Below, piece after piece: positions 46,257 through 55,694 of a stretch of DNA of 61,814 bases (positions are counted from its first letter, which is position 1; each line of letters opens with the position of its first letter). The translations under genes were made by a program, and so were the position numbers. The notes below the pieces were generated by a model, which searched no databases, was not told the DNA's origin, and saw nothing but the letters and a program-made list of their open reading frames with translations. Source of the stretch: an uncultured Aquimarina sp. (GTDB taxonomy: Bacteria > Bacteroidota > Bacteroidia > Flavobacteriales > Flavobacteriaceae); NCBI GenBank assembly GCA_937951135.1, contig CALFCI010000096.1:1-61814 (forward strand), in the 5' to 3' direction.

Positions 46257-46745
46257 TTACAAAAGATTGGTTTAGTGGTTGCGATACTCAAAACGGTGTT
46301 ATTATTAACATAATGTTTATTTGGTATTACTTATACCATTTAATATTTGAATTCACCCAATTAAAATGCGACTTTTGAATGTCTATTTCAGTATAAAAAA
46401 TAACCGTAGCTTAGGCTATGCTGATTTTTTATATTTCATATACATCCAAAATTCATCATTTTTCTTTTGAGCAAATTCAAACATAAAATGGTATTAGTCC
46501 CGAAGGGAGAGTGCTGAGATGGAAATATTTTTTGTCCAGAGTCTTGTCTCTTGGTTCTTGTAGCGGTCTTGGATCTTTGATTAAGATCGTATTTAAGTTA
46601 TCCTTAAATATCATAATGCTCGTATTTCATTTTTAGAAAATAGGATAAGCTCTTCGAAAATGGTATTGTATTCGCTTAAAACCAATAAGGTATAAAGAAG
46701 AAAACGAAACTATCAACTAGTAACAGACAACAATCAACTACTATT
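46257..46745. other. intergenic region with a 7-bp repeat block
   Basis: No gene. CAACnnn-type heptads (CAACTAG TAACAGA CAACAAT) lie at about 46708-46742. A short sequence near 46537 resembles one near 40410. Confidence 0.5.
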
Positions 46746-48086
46746 TTAGGATACTTGCACCGTATCTTTTTGGGATTTAAATAATTGATCATTTAAGAAC
46801 TGTAGTGTGGCAATTTTATCTTTAGTAGGTACTAGGATAGAGATATTGTTATTACTACCACCATAAGAGATCATTCGTACAGGGATGTGATTCAATACTT
46901 CAAACAACTTGTATGACGCTTTATCATTAATAATAGATTCTCCTACAATGCAAATGATACTATGTTCTTGTTCGACAGTAATTTCGGCATATTGACCTAT
47001 TTCTTCTACAATTTTATCGAGATTACTCGTATCATCAATAGTTAAGGATATTGCAATTTCAGAAGTGGTAATCATATCGATAGAGGTTTGATACGTATCA
47101 AAGATCTCAAAAATACTTCTAAGGTATCCATGCGCCATTAGCATACGATTGGATTTGATCTTAATCGCAGTAATGGCATCTTTAGCTGAGATTGCTTTTA
47201 ATCCTTTTTCATGAGTTCGATCAGAAATCACGGTTCCTGGTGCGCTAGGTTCAAAAGTATTTTTAAGTAATACAGGAATATCCTTACCTACAACAGGTGA
47301 TACGGTTTGCGGATGCAATATTTTGGCTCCAAAATACGCTAACTCTGCAGCTTCATTATAGGTGAGGTGCGCAATGGGGTGTGTTTCGTCTACATGCCTA
47401 GGGTCATTATTATGTAACCCATCAATATCTGTCCAAATTTGTACTTCTGAAGCACCAATGGCAGCTCCGATAATGGTGGCAGCGTAATCGCTTCCTCCTC
47501 GTTTTAGCGTACTAATATTGCCGAGGGTATCCAAACATACAAATCCTTGTGTAATGAATATATTGGTTGCACTATGTTCTGAAAGAATACGTTGTAAACG
47601 TTCTCCAACGGCAGTAATATTAGGAGTGTCTGTATTACCAACATGCATAAATTCTTTAGCATCTAATAGTACATTGGTAACTCCTATAGCGTTTAAGAAT
47701 CCAGAAAAAATATACGTTAATAAAGTCTCACCAGAAGTCACAATCTTTGCATATAACTCTTCAGAATACGGTTGGGTCGAAATATCAAATAAATTTGTGG
47801 TGATTGCAGAAACACCATCTTTTAATGTGTTCTTTAATTCTGGATCTGTAAGAAGAGCATCAATAACATCATGATGCTTTTGTTCTAAAGCATGAATATT
47901 TCTAGTAATCGATTCAGTATCAGCAAAACGAACACTATCTACTAATTTTACCAAATGATTAGTTACTCCAGACATAGCAGAGCAAACGACTATTTTTTGT
48001 TCCGAATCACTAGTTAAAATATCTTTTACTTTATGTAGATTTTCAACAGATCCAACAGAAGTACCACCAAACTTTAAAATTTTCAT
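46746..48086 (-). CDS. lysC: aspartate kinase
   Basis: Phosphorylates aspartate, the first step towards lysine, methionine and threonine. 446 residues: N-terminal KFGGTSVGS (4-12), RGGSDYAATIIGAAIGA in the nucleotide-binding half, and two C-terminal ACT domains (from about 300) for feedback by amino acids. The ATG at 48086 starts the conserved MKILKFGGTS; an upstream in-frame codon adds ten hydrophobic residues and is rejected. Confidence 0.94.
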   Translation of the reverse strand: MKILKFGGTSVGSVENLHKVKDILTSDSEQKIVVCSAMSGVTNHLVKLVDSVRFADTESITRNIHALEQKHHDVIDALLTDPELKNTLKDGVSAITTNLFDISTQPYSEELYAKIVTSGETLLTYIFSGFLNAIGVTNVLLDAKEFMHVGNTDTPNITAVGERLQRILSEHSATNIFITQGFVCLDTLGNISTLKRGGSDYAATIIGAAIGASEVQIWTDIDGLHNNDPRHVDETHPIAHLTYNEAAELAYFGAKILHPQTVSPVVGKDIPVLLKNTFEPSAPGTVISDRTHEKGLKAISAKDAITAIKIKSNRMLMAHGYLRSIFEIFDTYQTSIDMITTSEIAISLTIDDTSNLDKIVEEIGQYAEITVEQEHSIICIVGESIINDKASYKLFEVLNHIPVRMISYGGSNNNISILVPTKDKIATLQFLNDQLFKSQKDTVQVS

Positions 48087-48328
48087 TACGATTACTTTAT
48101 ATAATATTATGAACACTCAATATTGTATAGTATGTAGTACAACATCGTATGCTTTAGTTTTATTTTCAAGATGCATAATTAGACATAAACGGGCTAAAAA
48201 TAAATATTTTGATAAAAAAATGATACATTTACACAAATTGTTATATATATAACAATTCAACCGATATACTACATTTTGGTGATATAGGTAAGGTTGTAAC
48301 ACCTTTTTTAATGTGATATAAAAAAATA

Positions 48329-48973
48329 ATGAAAACAATAACCGATTGTGTACACAGTATTCTGCGGCATCAACCCTTTCTAGAAGATGCATTAGCTAGA
48401 GATATTATTAATTTTAGTTCGCTGGCTTTAGATTTACTTCCTCAAGTAGAAAAGGTAATGCGAAAATCGGTAAAGCCAGGTTCTATTGTAATGGCATTAC
48501 GAAGATATCATCCTAAGCATCTAGGCAATGTAAATACGCTTAAAAATTTAGGAGATATTGTTGTACGATCTGGGATTACAGAATACACTTACCTGAATTC
48601 AATATCCATGCTTACCAATCAATCCAAGCTATTGGATATTGTAAAAGATAAAACCAAAACGTATTTCACGTATTCTAGTAATTTTCAAGAAAGTAATATT
48701 TTGGTGTCTTCTTCGCTAAAAGATACTGTAAAAGAATGCTTTGCAGCAGAACATTGTTTGTCTGTAGCCGATGAGTTATCGGCAATGTCTATATCACTAC
48801 CAGAAGATAATTCAAAAACAGTAGGGTTGTACTTTTATATTTTTAGATTGTTGGCTTATGAAGGAATTCCAGTATTTGAAGTCATCTCTACTTCAAATTA
48901 CTTTACCCTATTTTTGGAAAAAGAATATGTGAATAAAGCTTTCGTATTATTAAATGAAATCAAGGAGCAGTAA
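48329..48973 (+). CDS. ACT-domain-like protein encoded opposite the aspartate kinase
   Basis: A 214-residue cytosolic protein. The N-terminal helical part (1-75) is of unknown type; the rest shows a beta-alpha pattern compatible with ACT domains (NSKTVGLYFYIFRLLAYEGI, about 160-180). Bacteroidota homologues are often called aspartate kinase although the kinase domain is absent. It is transcribed divergently from lysC, suggesting an amino-acid-sensing role (inference). Confidence 0.65.
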   Translation: MKTITDCVHSILRHQPFLEDALARDIINFSSLALDLLPQVEKVMRKSVKPGSIVMALRRYHPKHLGNVNTLKNLGDIVVRSGITEYTYLNSISMLTNQSKLLDIVKDKTKTYFTYSSNFQESNILVSSSLKDTVKECFAAEHCLSVADELSAMSISLPEDNSKTVGLYFYIFRLLAYEGIPVFEVISTSNYFTLFLEKEYVNKAFVLLNEIKEQ

Positions 48974-49008
48974 TACCAATTCTAATAAAGGTCACTAATT
49001 TAAGCATA

Positions 49009-49064
49009 TAAAAGGACTATCATCGAATGTGACTATATCTAAGCTTTGGGATAGTCCTTTATAT
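49009..49064 (+). terminator. hairpin after the ACT-domain-like gene
   Basis: TAAAAGGACTATC near 49009-49022 pairs with GATAGTCCTTTATA near 49050-49063, with a long loop. It probably ends transcription of the ACT-domain gene. Confidence 0.5.
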
Positions 49065-49339
49065 AAGGTTTTAATTAGTTTAGAATACGATCTCTTGTTT
49101 TTAAATTGTAGGATAACGCTTTCATATTGGTTTTAAACGTGTGATTGTATATCCTTTATTATGTTTAGAAGTACTATTTCAAGATATTGAATTTCTAGCT
49201 CCCGTTTTATGAATACCTATACTAAGGTATAGATCTTATCTAGAATTATTGATTTATGAATCTGAGTAGATGACAAAAAACAGTCACTATGCTTTACATT
49301 TCTGATAGTCATTGTTTTATAGTTAGGCACCCTGTTAGG

Positions 49340-49440
49340 CTTATTAGTTTTGGAAACCTAGTAGGTTTAGGTCACAAAGTGATGATGCAACTTAACATAG
49401 AGAACAACTATTTATTGTCATGTACTCAGCTTATGAATAC
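49340..49440. repeat. composite dispersed repeat, copy A
   Basis: A CCTAGTAGG-type inverted repeat (AAACCTAGTAGG) followed by a conserved block containing CAAAGTGATGATGC, TAGAGAACAACTATT and GTCATGTACTCAGC. It is closely similar to 50531-50630 and partly to 12480-12535. Confidence 0.75.
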
Positions 49441-49590
49441 GAAGCTATAATAGATTTTTAATACATAAAGTGGGTTTAAGATCATAAAAAGTAGCGTTTT
49501 TGAATTGTAATGATCAAACATAGAGGTGTTTAGGTTTTTTTGTACTAGTAGATACATGTTGAATTTCTATAGTTTTGAGACTATCTGAAG

Positions 49591-49682
49591 TAAATGTTAA
49601 AATTTTTGAAAAAAAATTAAAATTTTAACATTTAGCGAAACCCCAGTATTTTCAGGCGAAACCAAAGATTTACGGTAAAACC
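49591..49682 (+). promoter_or_regulatory. 16-bp inverted repeat and three GCGAAACC-type direct repeats
   Basis: A perfect 16-bp inverted repeat (49591-49606, 49619-49634; TAAATGTTAAAATTTT) is followed directly by GCGAAACC at 49635, GCGAAACC at 49656 and GTAAAACC at 49675, spaced 21 and 19 bases, about two helical turns. Such spacing is typical of binding sites for a dimeric or tandem regulator, for example of the LytTR type. They lie 160-250 bases before the secreted-protein gene. Confidence 0.45.
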
Positions 49683-49844
49683 ATATAAATAAAATTAAAT
49701 TTCGCATCTAAAAACTACGGTTTATACATAAAAAATGTGTATCTTGTCGTAGAAATTAAGTGTTATAGCGAATTACTTATTAAATATGTAATCTAATACT
49801 TACTTAAAAAATAAACACAGTTCAACCCTTAAATAAAACACGTT

Positions 49845-50381
49845 ATGAAAAGATTTTTACCTGTACTAGCCGCTTTATTGTTTACAAGTGTAATGTTTGC
49901 AAACTTAAAAATTGATATTTCTTATAAATTAATGTCAGTTACAGAAAATACGATCATTGATGGTCTAGATGAAAATTCTGATGAAGGAGTAATTTTTATT
50001 ACAGAAAGTCTTCACGTTGAAAATGGTTCAAGAATTCAAATACGAAATGCTTGTTTGATCATTTTAGGAGATTTGACAGGGAATGGAATCATTGATATCG
50101 ATGGATCTTCTACAGTAACTTTAGAAGGAGATGAAAAAGGAAGAATCACCTTTACGGATCGATTTTTAGCAGATAATACATGTCAACAAAGTGTTGATGA
50201 AAAAGAATTTGAAAACATTAAAGAAGTTGCCCAAGGTCTTAATTATAGTTTATACACTTTGTCAGGTAGATTATTGGATAAAGGAGAAGTAGACGATTAC
50301 ATCCAAAACTATATGGATCCTAAAACGTATTTAATCAAGATACAAGGATATAAATTAACTAAAATAGTATTTCAAGGATAA
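49845..50381 (+). CDS. secreted protein with a possible type IX secretion sorting tail
   Basis: A 178-residue exported protein (signal peptide 1-19, VMFA). The middle has a repetitive, beta-helix-like stretch (about 55-110: VENGSRIQIRNACLIILGD and GIIDIDGSSTVTLEG). The last 45 residues (LYTLSGRLLDKG ... YLIKIQG ... KIVFQ) resemble the type A C-terminal sorting domain of Bacteroidota type IX secretion, although shortened. Function unknown. The long upstream region has unusual repeats. Confidence 0.65.
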   Translation: MKRFLPVLAALLFTSVMFANLKIDISYKLMSVTENTIIDGLDENSDEGVIFITESLHVENGSRIQIRNACLIILGDLTGNGIIDIDGSSTVTLEGDEKGRITFTDRFLADNTCQQSVDEKEFENIKEVAQGLNYSLYTLSGRLLDKGEVDDYIQNYMDPKTYLIKIQGYKLTKIVFQG

Positions 50382-50530
50382 TTCAATAACAAAAAGGTAA
50401 GGTTTTTTGTAATCCACGATGAGGCAACTTGTCGTGGATTTTTTATGGTATCTAGTTTTGAAATGAATACCTATTTATGTATTGTTAAACGAAATGATGA
50501 TATATACTTCAAATGATATAAGAGATACGA

Positions 50531-50630
50531 TCAGCCCTACTAGGTTTCTAAAACCTAGTAGGGCTGAATTACAAAGTGACGATGCAGCTTTATATAGAGA
50601 ACAATTATTTTTTTGTCATATACTCAGCGT
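50531..50630. repeat. composite dispersed repeat, copy B
   Basis: A perfect 17-bp inverted repeat (50531-50547, 50551-50567; CAGCCCTACTAGGTTT) with a 3-base loop, followed by the same CAAAGTGACGATGC ... GAGAACAATTATT ... TACTCAGC block as copy A. Confidence 0.8.
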
Positions 50631-50684
50631 TAAAAAAGAAATGACATTGCGTTGTATGAATTCCAATACGTATGGATAGTACGG

Positions 50685-50873
50685 CTATGGGTGTAAATAG
50701 GTTTTTAAAGCAAATAATAGCATTACAAATACAATAAAGCCTATTAATATAAAAAAACTACCCTTATAATATTTACGATGTAGTTTAACATCTTTTTTAT
50801 AGCTTAGCGCAATGATAACAATAAAAGAGATGGCAAATATTATTGCAAAAATCAATTGACCTTGACTAAACAT
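50685..50873 (-). CDS. small two-helix membrane protein
   Basis: A 62-residue protein with two membrane helices (about 5-25 and 38-58) separated by a short basic loop (YKKDVKLHRKYYK). It has the look of a real small membrane protein. No family name is certain. It stands alone. Confidence 0.6.
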   Translation of the reverse strand: MFSQGQLIFAIIFAISFIVIIALSYKKDVKLHRKYYKGSFFILIGFIVFVMLLFALKTYLHP

Positions 50874-51047
50874 ATTTTGTTATTTTTGCTGCAAAGATAA
50901 ATGATATACCGGTATAGAAGGACACCAACCTCTTAAAATTAACAGATCGCTGTCTTGTACTATATTTTTATCCTATCGGAAATGGTAGTCAACTACCTTG
51001 AAGCATTAAACTCCACAATATGGATTAAACATAATAAAGAATAAAAG

Positions 51048-51434
51048 ATGAAAGACAAAATTAGTGCGGTTCAGAAGTTTCATACAGCATTTAAAATAGG
51101 CTATAAAAATGAGCCTATAGCAGATCTTGGTACCGCCAAAAACAACCTTCGATTTGAATTGATGAAAGAAGAAAATGAAGAGTACCTTGAAGCGGCCAAG
51201 AACAATGATTTGGTTGAAGTCGCAGATGCTCTAGGAGATATGTTATATATTTTATGTGGTACGATTATCGAACATGGAATGCAAGATAAAATAGAAGAGG
51301 TGTTTACAGAAATTCAACGAAGTAATATGAGTAAATTGGGCGAAGATGGAAATCCTATTTATAGAGAGGATGGTAAGGTATTAAAAGGACCTCATTACTT
51401 TAAACCCAATATTAAAGCCATTTTAGAAAAATAA
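51048..51434 (+). CDS. MazG-like nucleotide pyrophosphohydrolase
   Basis: A 128-residue all-alpha NTP pyrophosphohydrolase-like protein. The metal-binding acidic motif is visible as KEENEEYLEA (about 39-48) and VADALGDMLY (58-67). It is probably a housekeeping enzyme that hydrolyses unwanted nucleoside triphosphates or a related substrate. Confidence 0.82.
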   Translation: MKDKISAVQKFHTAFKIGYKNEPIADLGTAKNNLRFELMKEENEEYLEAAKNNDLVEVADALGDMLYILCGTIIEHGMQDKIEEVFTEIQRSNMSKLGEDGNPIYREDGKVLKGPHYFKPNIKAILEK

Positions 51435-51460
51435 TATTATTTGTACTTTAAATTCGTTTA

Positions 51461-51505
51461 AATAAAAAATCCTACTGAGTTACAAACTCAGTAGGATTTT
51501 TTATT
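51461..51505. terminator. 21-bp perfect bidirectional terminator
   Basis: Arms 51461-51481 and 51485-51505 are exact complements (core ATCCTACTGAGTT) with a 3-base loop and A/T runs at both ends, between the convergent MazG-like and ilvE genes. Confidence 0.9.
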
Positions 51506-51522
51506 TTTGCTAACAGTTAACA

Positions 51523-52590
51523 CTATACTTTATATCTCCATCCAAAAGTATCTTCGGCTTTATTATATTGTATATCCATTAATGTTTTCTTGAAAAAAGA
51601 AGCATACGAGTTTTCTATAGGTTCAATATCGTAATGCGTTCCTTGGTGTCCAAATCCTTTTACAGGGCTTATGACAGCAGCAGTACCAGCTCCAAAAACT
51701 TCTTTAAGTGTTCCGTTTTCAGCAGCAGTAATGATTTCACTTATCCGTATCGGACTTACATCGACAGTAATCCCTTCACGTTTAGCAATCTCTAATAAAC
51801 TTTTTCGGGTAATTCCATCCAAAATACGATCGCTTATAGGTGCAGTACGCAGTGTATCGTTAATTCTAAAAAATACATTCATAGTACCAGCCTCCTCAAT
51901 ATACTCGTGCGTATTGGAGTCAGTCCAAATCAATTGTTGATATCCTTTATCTTTTGCCAAATTGGTAGGGTAAAATTGACCAGCATAATTTCCAGCAGCT
52001 TTTGCATATCCAAATCCTCCACTGGCAGAACGACTATATTTTTCTTCAATTAATAGGTTTACCTCACCTGCATAATACGATTGAGCGGGAGAACAGATAA
52101 TCATGAACGAGTACTCATCTGCCTCTAATGCAAGTACACTAGCTTCCGTTGCAATTACAAAAGGTCTAATGTATAGTGAATTTCCATAACCAGGTTTAAT
52201 CCAGTCGCTGTCGAGTTCTAATAAAGTTTTTAAACCATCAAAGAAATACGCTTCAGGAAATTCAGGGATACATAAACGTTTTGCAGAAGCATTAATACGA
52301 TTAAAGTTTTCCTCGGGGCGAAACATAAAAATGTCATCATGTTCATCTTTATAGGCTTTCATTCCTTCAAAAACTGCTTGTCCATAATGAAACACACGAG
52401 ATGAGGGATCCAAAGTAAGGGGGCCATAAGGTATAATCTTTGGCGTTTCCCAGACACCATTGGCATAGTTACAGATAAACATGTGATCTGTAAATGTTTT
52501 TCCAAAGTTTAAATTCTCAAAATCTACTTGTTCTATCTTAGAACGGTTAGTTTTGCTGATTTCAATAGGTGTCGAGATTGAATTTTTCAT
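51523..52590 (-). CDS. ilvE: branched-chain amino acid aminotransferase
   Basis: Class IV PLP aminotransferase, 355 residues (type II length). Catalytic Lys197 lies in YAKAAGNYAG. FHYGQAVFEGMKAY (67-80) and EEAGTMNVFF are typical. It makes or degrades leucine, isoleucine and valine with 2-oxoglutarate/glutamate as partner. The leader contains a 21-bp perfect hairpin. Confidence 0.94.
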   Translation of the reverse strand: MKNSISTPIEISKTNRSKIEQVDFENLNFGKTFTDHMFICNYANGVWETPKIIPYGPLTLDPSSRVFHYGQAVFEGMKAYKDEHDDIFMFRPEENFNRINASAKRLCIPEFPEAYFFDGLKTLLELDSDWIKPGYGNSLYIRPFVIATEASVLALEADEYSFMIICSPAQSYYAGEVNLLIEEKYSRSASGGFGYAKAAGNYAGQFYPTNLAKDKGYQQLIWTDSNTHEYIEEAGTMNVFFRINDTLRTAPISDRILDGITRKSLLEIAKREGITVDVSPIRISEIITAAENGTLKEVFGAGTAAVISPVKGFGHQGTHYDIEPIENSYASFFKKTLMDIQYNKAEDTFGWRYKV

Positions 52591-52652
52591 TCGATTTTCA
52601 TTTGCAAAGGCTTTATGATATATAAGCCAATATCTATAGTATTATTTTAACT

Positions 52653-52704
52653 TTTCATCCGTATCACAAAGAGTATTTCAATTCTCTTTGTGATACGGAT
52701 GAAA
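52653..52704. other. 21-bp perfect hairpin upstream of ilvE
   Basis: Arms 52653-52673 and 52684-52704 (core ATCCGTATCACAAAGAG) are exact complements with a 10-base loop. The hairpin is 63 bases upstream of the ilvE start and has no T-run on either strand. Confidence 0.6.
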
Positions 52705-52882
52705 GACAAAAATAACTTTTTCTTCTAAATTAAGAATTTTAAAAATGTTTAATTTTATAAAAAAGATGAAGTAATAGGCATTTAGCTGATTTTTGGAGAT
52801 AGTTTTAGGATTTTTCCATAACTGTAGAGAAGTTTTAAAGGTTCTAATTAGTGGTATTCATTCTTTTGTTAGATATTTAACT

Positions 52883-53566
52883 ATGGAAATAGTGAAGAGA
52901 GATATTATTACTACAGGAGATGGTTCGACAACTATTCATTTACCAGAGTGGGATGAGCAATACCATTCTAAACATGGAGCAATTGCCGAAGCAAAGCATG
53001 TTTTTATACAAAAAGGATTATTTGATCTGTTGCAGGATAATTCTTTTCCGGTATTACATATTCTTGAAATAGGATTTGGAACAGGGTTAAATGCATTTAT
53101 CACCTATCTTACGGCATTAGAGATCCTTCAAAAAATAAATTATACAGGTATAGAAGCCTATCCTATAGGCGTAGCCGAAGCTAATCTTATGAACTATCCA
53201 GAGGTATTGGAAGCAACTACAGCTCAAACTATTTTTGAAGCCCTACATGATACTCCTTGGGAAACCCCTGAATCCATTTCATCCGATTTTATACTAACGA
53301 AACGCAAACAGTTTTTTGCAGACGTAGAAGAAGAAAATAGTATGCATCTTATTTATTTTGATGCCTTTGGTGCTCGAGTACAACCCGAGCTATGGACCGT
53401 AGCTATTTTTGAAAAAATGTATAAGGCTTTACAGTCTAAAGGTGTTTTAGTGACGTATGCTGCCAAGGGTAGTGTTCGAAGAGCAATGCAAGAAGTTGGA
53501 TTTTTAGTAGAACGTTTACCTGGCCCTCCTGGTAAAAGAGAAATGCTTAGAGCAACAAAATCGTAA
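52883..53566 (+). CDS. mnmD: tRNA 5-methylaminomethyl-2-thiouridine methyltransferase MnmD
   Basis: A 227-residue DUF752-type methyltransferase that completes the mnm5s2U34 modification of tRNA. The SAM-binding LEIGFGTGLNAF (about 54-65) and IYFDAFGARVQPELW (about 155-169) are characteristic. It is the stand-alone methyltransferase half of MnmC. The ATG at 52883 is chosen because the family begins with KRDIITTGDGS; 30 upstream codons are unlike coding sequence. Confidence 0.85.
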   Translation: MEIVKRDIITTGDGSTTIHLPEWDEQYHSKHGAIAEAKHVFIQKGLFDLLQDNSFPVLHILEIGFGTGLNAFITYLTALEILQKINYTGIEAYPIGVAEANLMNYPEVLEATTAQTIFEALHDTPWETPESISSDFILTKRKQFFADVEEENSMHLIYFDAFGARVQPELWTVAIFEKMYKALQSKGVLVTYAAKGSVRRAMQEVGFLVERLPGPPGKREMLRATKS

Positions 53567-53583
53567 AAAATCAAAAAAAAGAA

Positions 53584-54489
53584 ATGAAAATTTTAATTAC
53601 AGGTGCTACTGGCTTAATCGGCAAAGAGATCGTTGCTTTATGTTTTAAATCAGGAATTGAAGTTAATTATTTGACCACAAGAAAAAGCGCAATAATTACT
53701 ACCCCAAATTACAAAGGATATTATTGGAATCCAGAAAAGGGAGAAATGGATTCGTCATGTTTGAAGGACGTTTCTACGATTATACATTTAGCAGGTGCCA
53801 CAGTGTCCAAACGCTGGACTACAGCATATAAAGAAGAAATGATTACAAGTAGGTTGCAAACAGCAACGTTGTTATATGAAGCATTAAAGGGACAAAAGCA
53901 TACCGTACGTCATTTCATTTCGGCCAGTGGGATCAGCATATACCCTAGTGATTTTAACAAACAGTATACTGAAGAAACCACGGCAGTAAGTGATGGGTTT
54001 TTAGGAAAATTAGTTGCGAATTGGGAAGCAGCAGCGCAGCAGTTTGAAACCTTATCTATAGCAGTGAGTATCCTTAGAATAGGACTAGTATTGTCTGCTA
54101 ATGGTGGAGCATTTCCAAAAATAGCCGATCCAATACAAAAAGGCGTTGGCGCTGCTTTTGGATCTGGGAAACAATGGCAAAGTTGGATTCATATCTATGA
54201 TTTAGCACGATTGTTTTTACACGTGGTAACCCATGAATATAAGGGAGTATATAATGCTGTAGGACCAAACCCTGTTTCTAATGAAGCTTTAACCGCAGTA
54301 ATTGCAAATGCATATCAAAAGAAAATTTGGTTACCCAATGTTCCTAAATTTATGATGAAACTCATTTTGGGAGAAATGCATGAATTACTCTTTGAAAGTC
54401 AACAAGTGAGTAGTGAAAAAATAGAAGCTACAGGTTTTACCTTTAAGTATTCCACAGTAACAGAAGCCGTAACCACTATTGTGGATTGA
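53584..54489 (+). CDS. TIGR01777 family NAD-dependent epimerase-like protein
   Basis: A 301-residue SDR-fold protein of the YfcH/SulA-homologue type. The nucleotide motif GATGLIGKEI (7-16) and LAGATVSKRW (70-79), and the C-terminal DUF1731-like end, are visible. No substrate is known. It follows mnmD by 17 bases, so the two form an operon. Confidence 0.87.
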   Translation: MKILITGATGLIGKEIVALCFKSGIEVNYLTTRKSAIITTPNYKGYYWNPEKGEMDSSCLKDVSTIIHLAGATVSKRWTTAYKEEMITSRLQTATLLYEALKGQKHTVRHFISASGISIYPSDFNKQYTEETTAVSDGFLGKLVANWEAAAQQFETLSIAVSILRIGLVLSANGGAFPKIADPIQKGVGAAFGSGKQWQSWIHIYDLARLFLHVVTHEYKGVYNAVGPNPVSNEALTAVIANAYQKKIWLPNVPKFMMKLILGEMHELLFESQQVSSEKIEATGFTFKYSTVTEAVTTIVD

Positions 54490-54558
54490 TATTTTTTGAT
54501 ATATATTATAGTGTAAACAAGAATTTATAAGAGAGAATAGATAATTTTTTGTTGAAAA

Positions 54559-54768
54559 AAGCTGCTAACCGCTAAAGGCTAGGAGCTAACTGCCATATTA
54601 GAGTGATAATTAAAAAAAGAACTGATACCTAAATTAGAAGTATTAAGTATAGAGTATGAAGTACCAAGTATGAAGTTAGAAGTTACATCGAATTACTATT
54701 AAAAAAAGAGCTAATACCCAAATTTGAATTACGATTAAAAAAGAATCAACTGACAACGATCAACTAAA
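54559..54768. repeat. 7-bp periodic repeat arrays (GCTAnnn, AGTATGA, CAACnnn)
   Basis: Between two genes three heptad blocks occur: a GCTA-centred one (54559-54594), AGTATGA-like (about 54636-54685) and CAACTGA/CAACGAT (54747-54768). No ORF is present. Confidence 0.7.
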
Positions 54769-55423
54769 CTTTATCACGCAACCATGTTGAAAACTGTTGA
54801 AAATTTTGTGGAGCAACGCCATGTCCCACAGGAAATTCCTGTAGTTGTGTGTTTATTCCTAATTTTGATAGCAATACAGGAGCTTTTTTAGCCCATTCTA
54901 CAGGTATTACTTGATCTACAGTGCCATGAGAACAATAGATGTTGAGTCCTGAAAAATCATTGGAAGCATACCCTTCTTTAAGAATAGCTTCATTGATATA
55001 TCCACTTAAGGCAATTACATTTTTAATCTTATTAGGATAGGAGAGTGCCACGGCATAACTTAGTATAGTCCCTTGGCTAAATCCTAAAATACTAACTGAA
55101 TTGGGGTCTAGTTTATATTCGACTACGGCTTCATCAATAAAAGCTACAATTTTATCCCTAGATTGAATAGCTTGTTCATCATCACTAAATTTTCCTTGTG
55201 CAGCATCGAAATAAATAGCATACCAAGCATTTCCATGAGGTTCCATTGGGTATGGAGCGCGTACAGAGATAATAAATGCGTTTTCAGGTAATTGTGGTGC
55301 AAATGAAAACAAATCATTTTCATCGCTTCCATAGCCATGAAATAGGAATATAACAGGAGGTTTCTCTTGAGCTATTGTTGGTTTTTGAATGATATGCTGT
55401 AGGGATAGGTTTTTTGTGCTCAT
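54764..55423 (-). CDS. alpha/beta hydrolase (phospholipase/carboxylesterase, YpfH-like)
   Basis: A 219-residue cytosolic serine esterase. Nucleophile Ser in GFSQG (about 118-122), oxyanion-hole HGYGSDEND (28-36), Asp in CSHGTVDQVIP and His in VGHGVAP complete the triad. Substrate unknown. Confidence 0.88.
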   Translation of the reverse strand: MSTKNLSLQHIIQKPTIAQEKPPVIFLFHGYGSDENDLFSFAPQLPENAFIISVRAPYPMEPHGNAWYAIYFDAAQGKFSDDEQAIQSRDKIVAFIDEAVVEYKLDPNSVSILGFSQGTILSYAVALSYPNKIKNVIALSGYINEAILKEGYASNDFSGLNIYCSHGTVDQVIPVEWAKKAPVLLSKLGINTQLQEFPVGHGVAPQNFQQFSTWLRDKV

Positions 55424-55609
55424 AATGCTATACTAGTGGTGATTTTTTTAAAAGGACTAAATGCATTTTAAAATTAAATGTTTCATTCTGTTTTCAGAAC
55501 CCTTATTTTTTAATTGGTCTCAAAAATAGTCAAAACTATGCACTTTAGTGCATCTCGCTTTAGCTTCTAAAAATTGTTGAGTCTAATGCGTTTTTTGTTG
55601 TTAGTTTTT

Positions 55610-55663
55610 AGCAAACTTTAGCTAAACGCAAACTGCTAAACGCTAAATACGTACTGCTGACTT
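55610..55663. repeat. 7-bp periodic repeat array (GCTAAAC type)
   Basis: Heptads GCTAAAC, GCAAACT, GCTAAAC, GCTAAAT, ACGTACT, GCTGACT follow each other in phase in the spacer between the esterase and the small membrane-protein gene. Confidence 0.7.
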
Positions 55664-55694
55664 TAGTTAGGTTTTAGTGGTATCGAGGCAGGTA

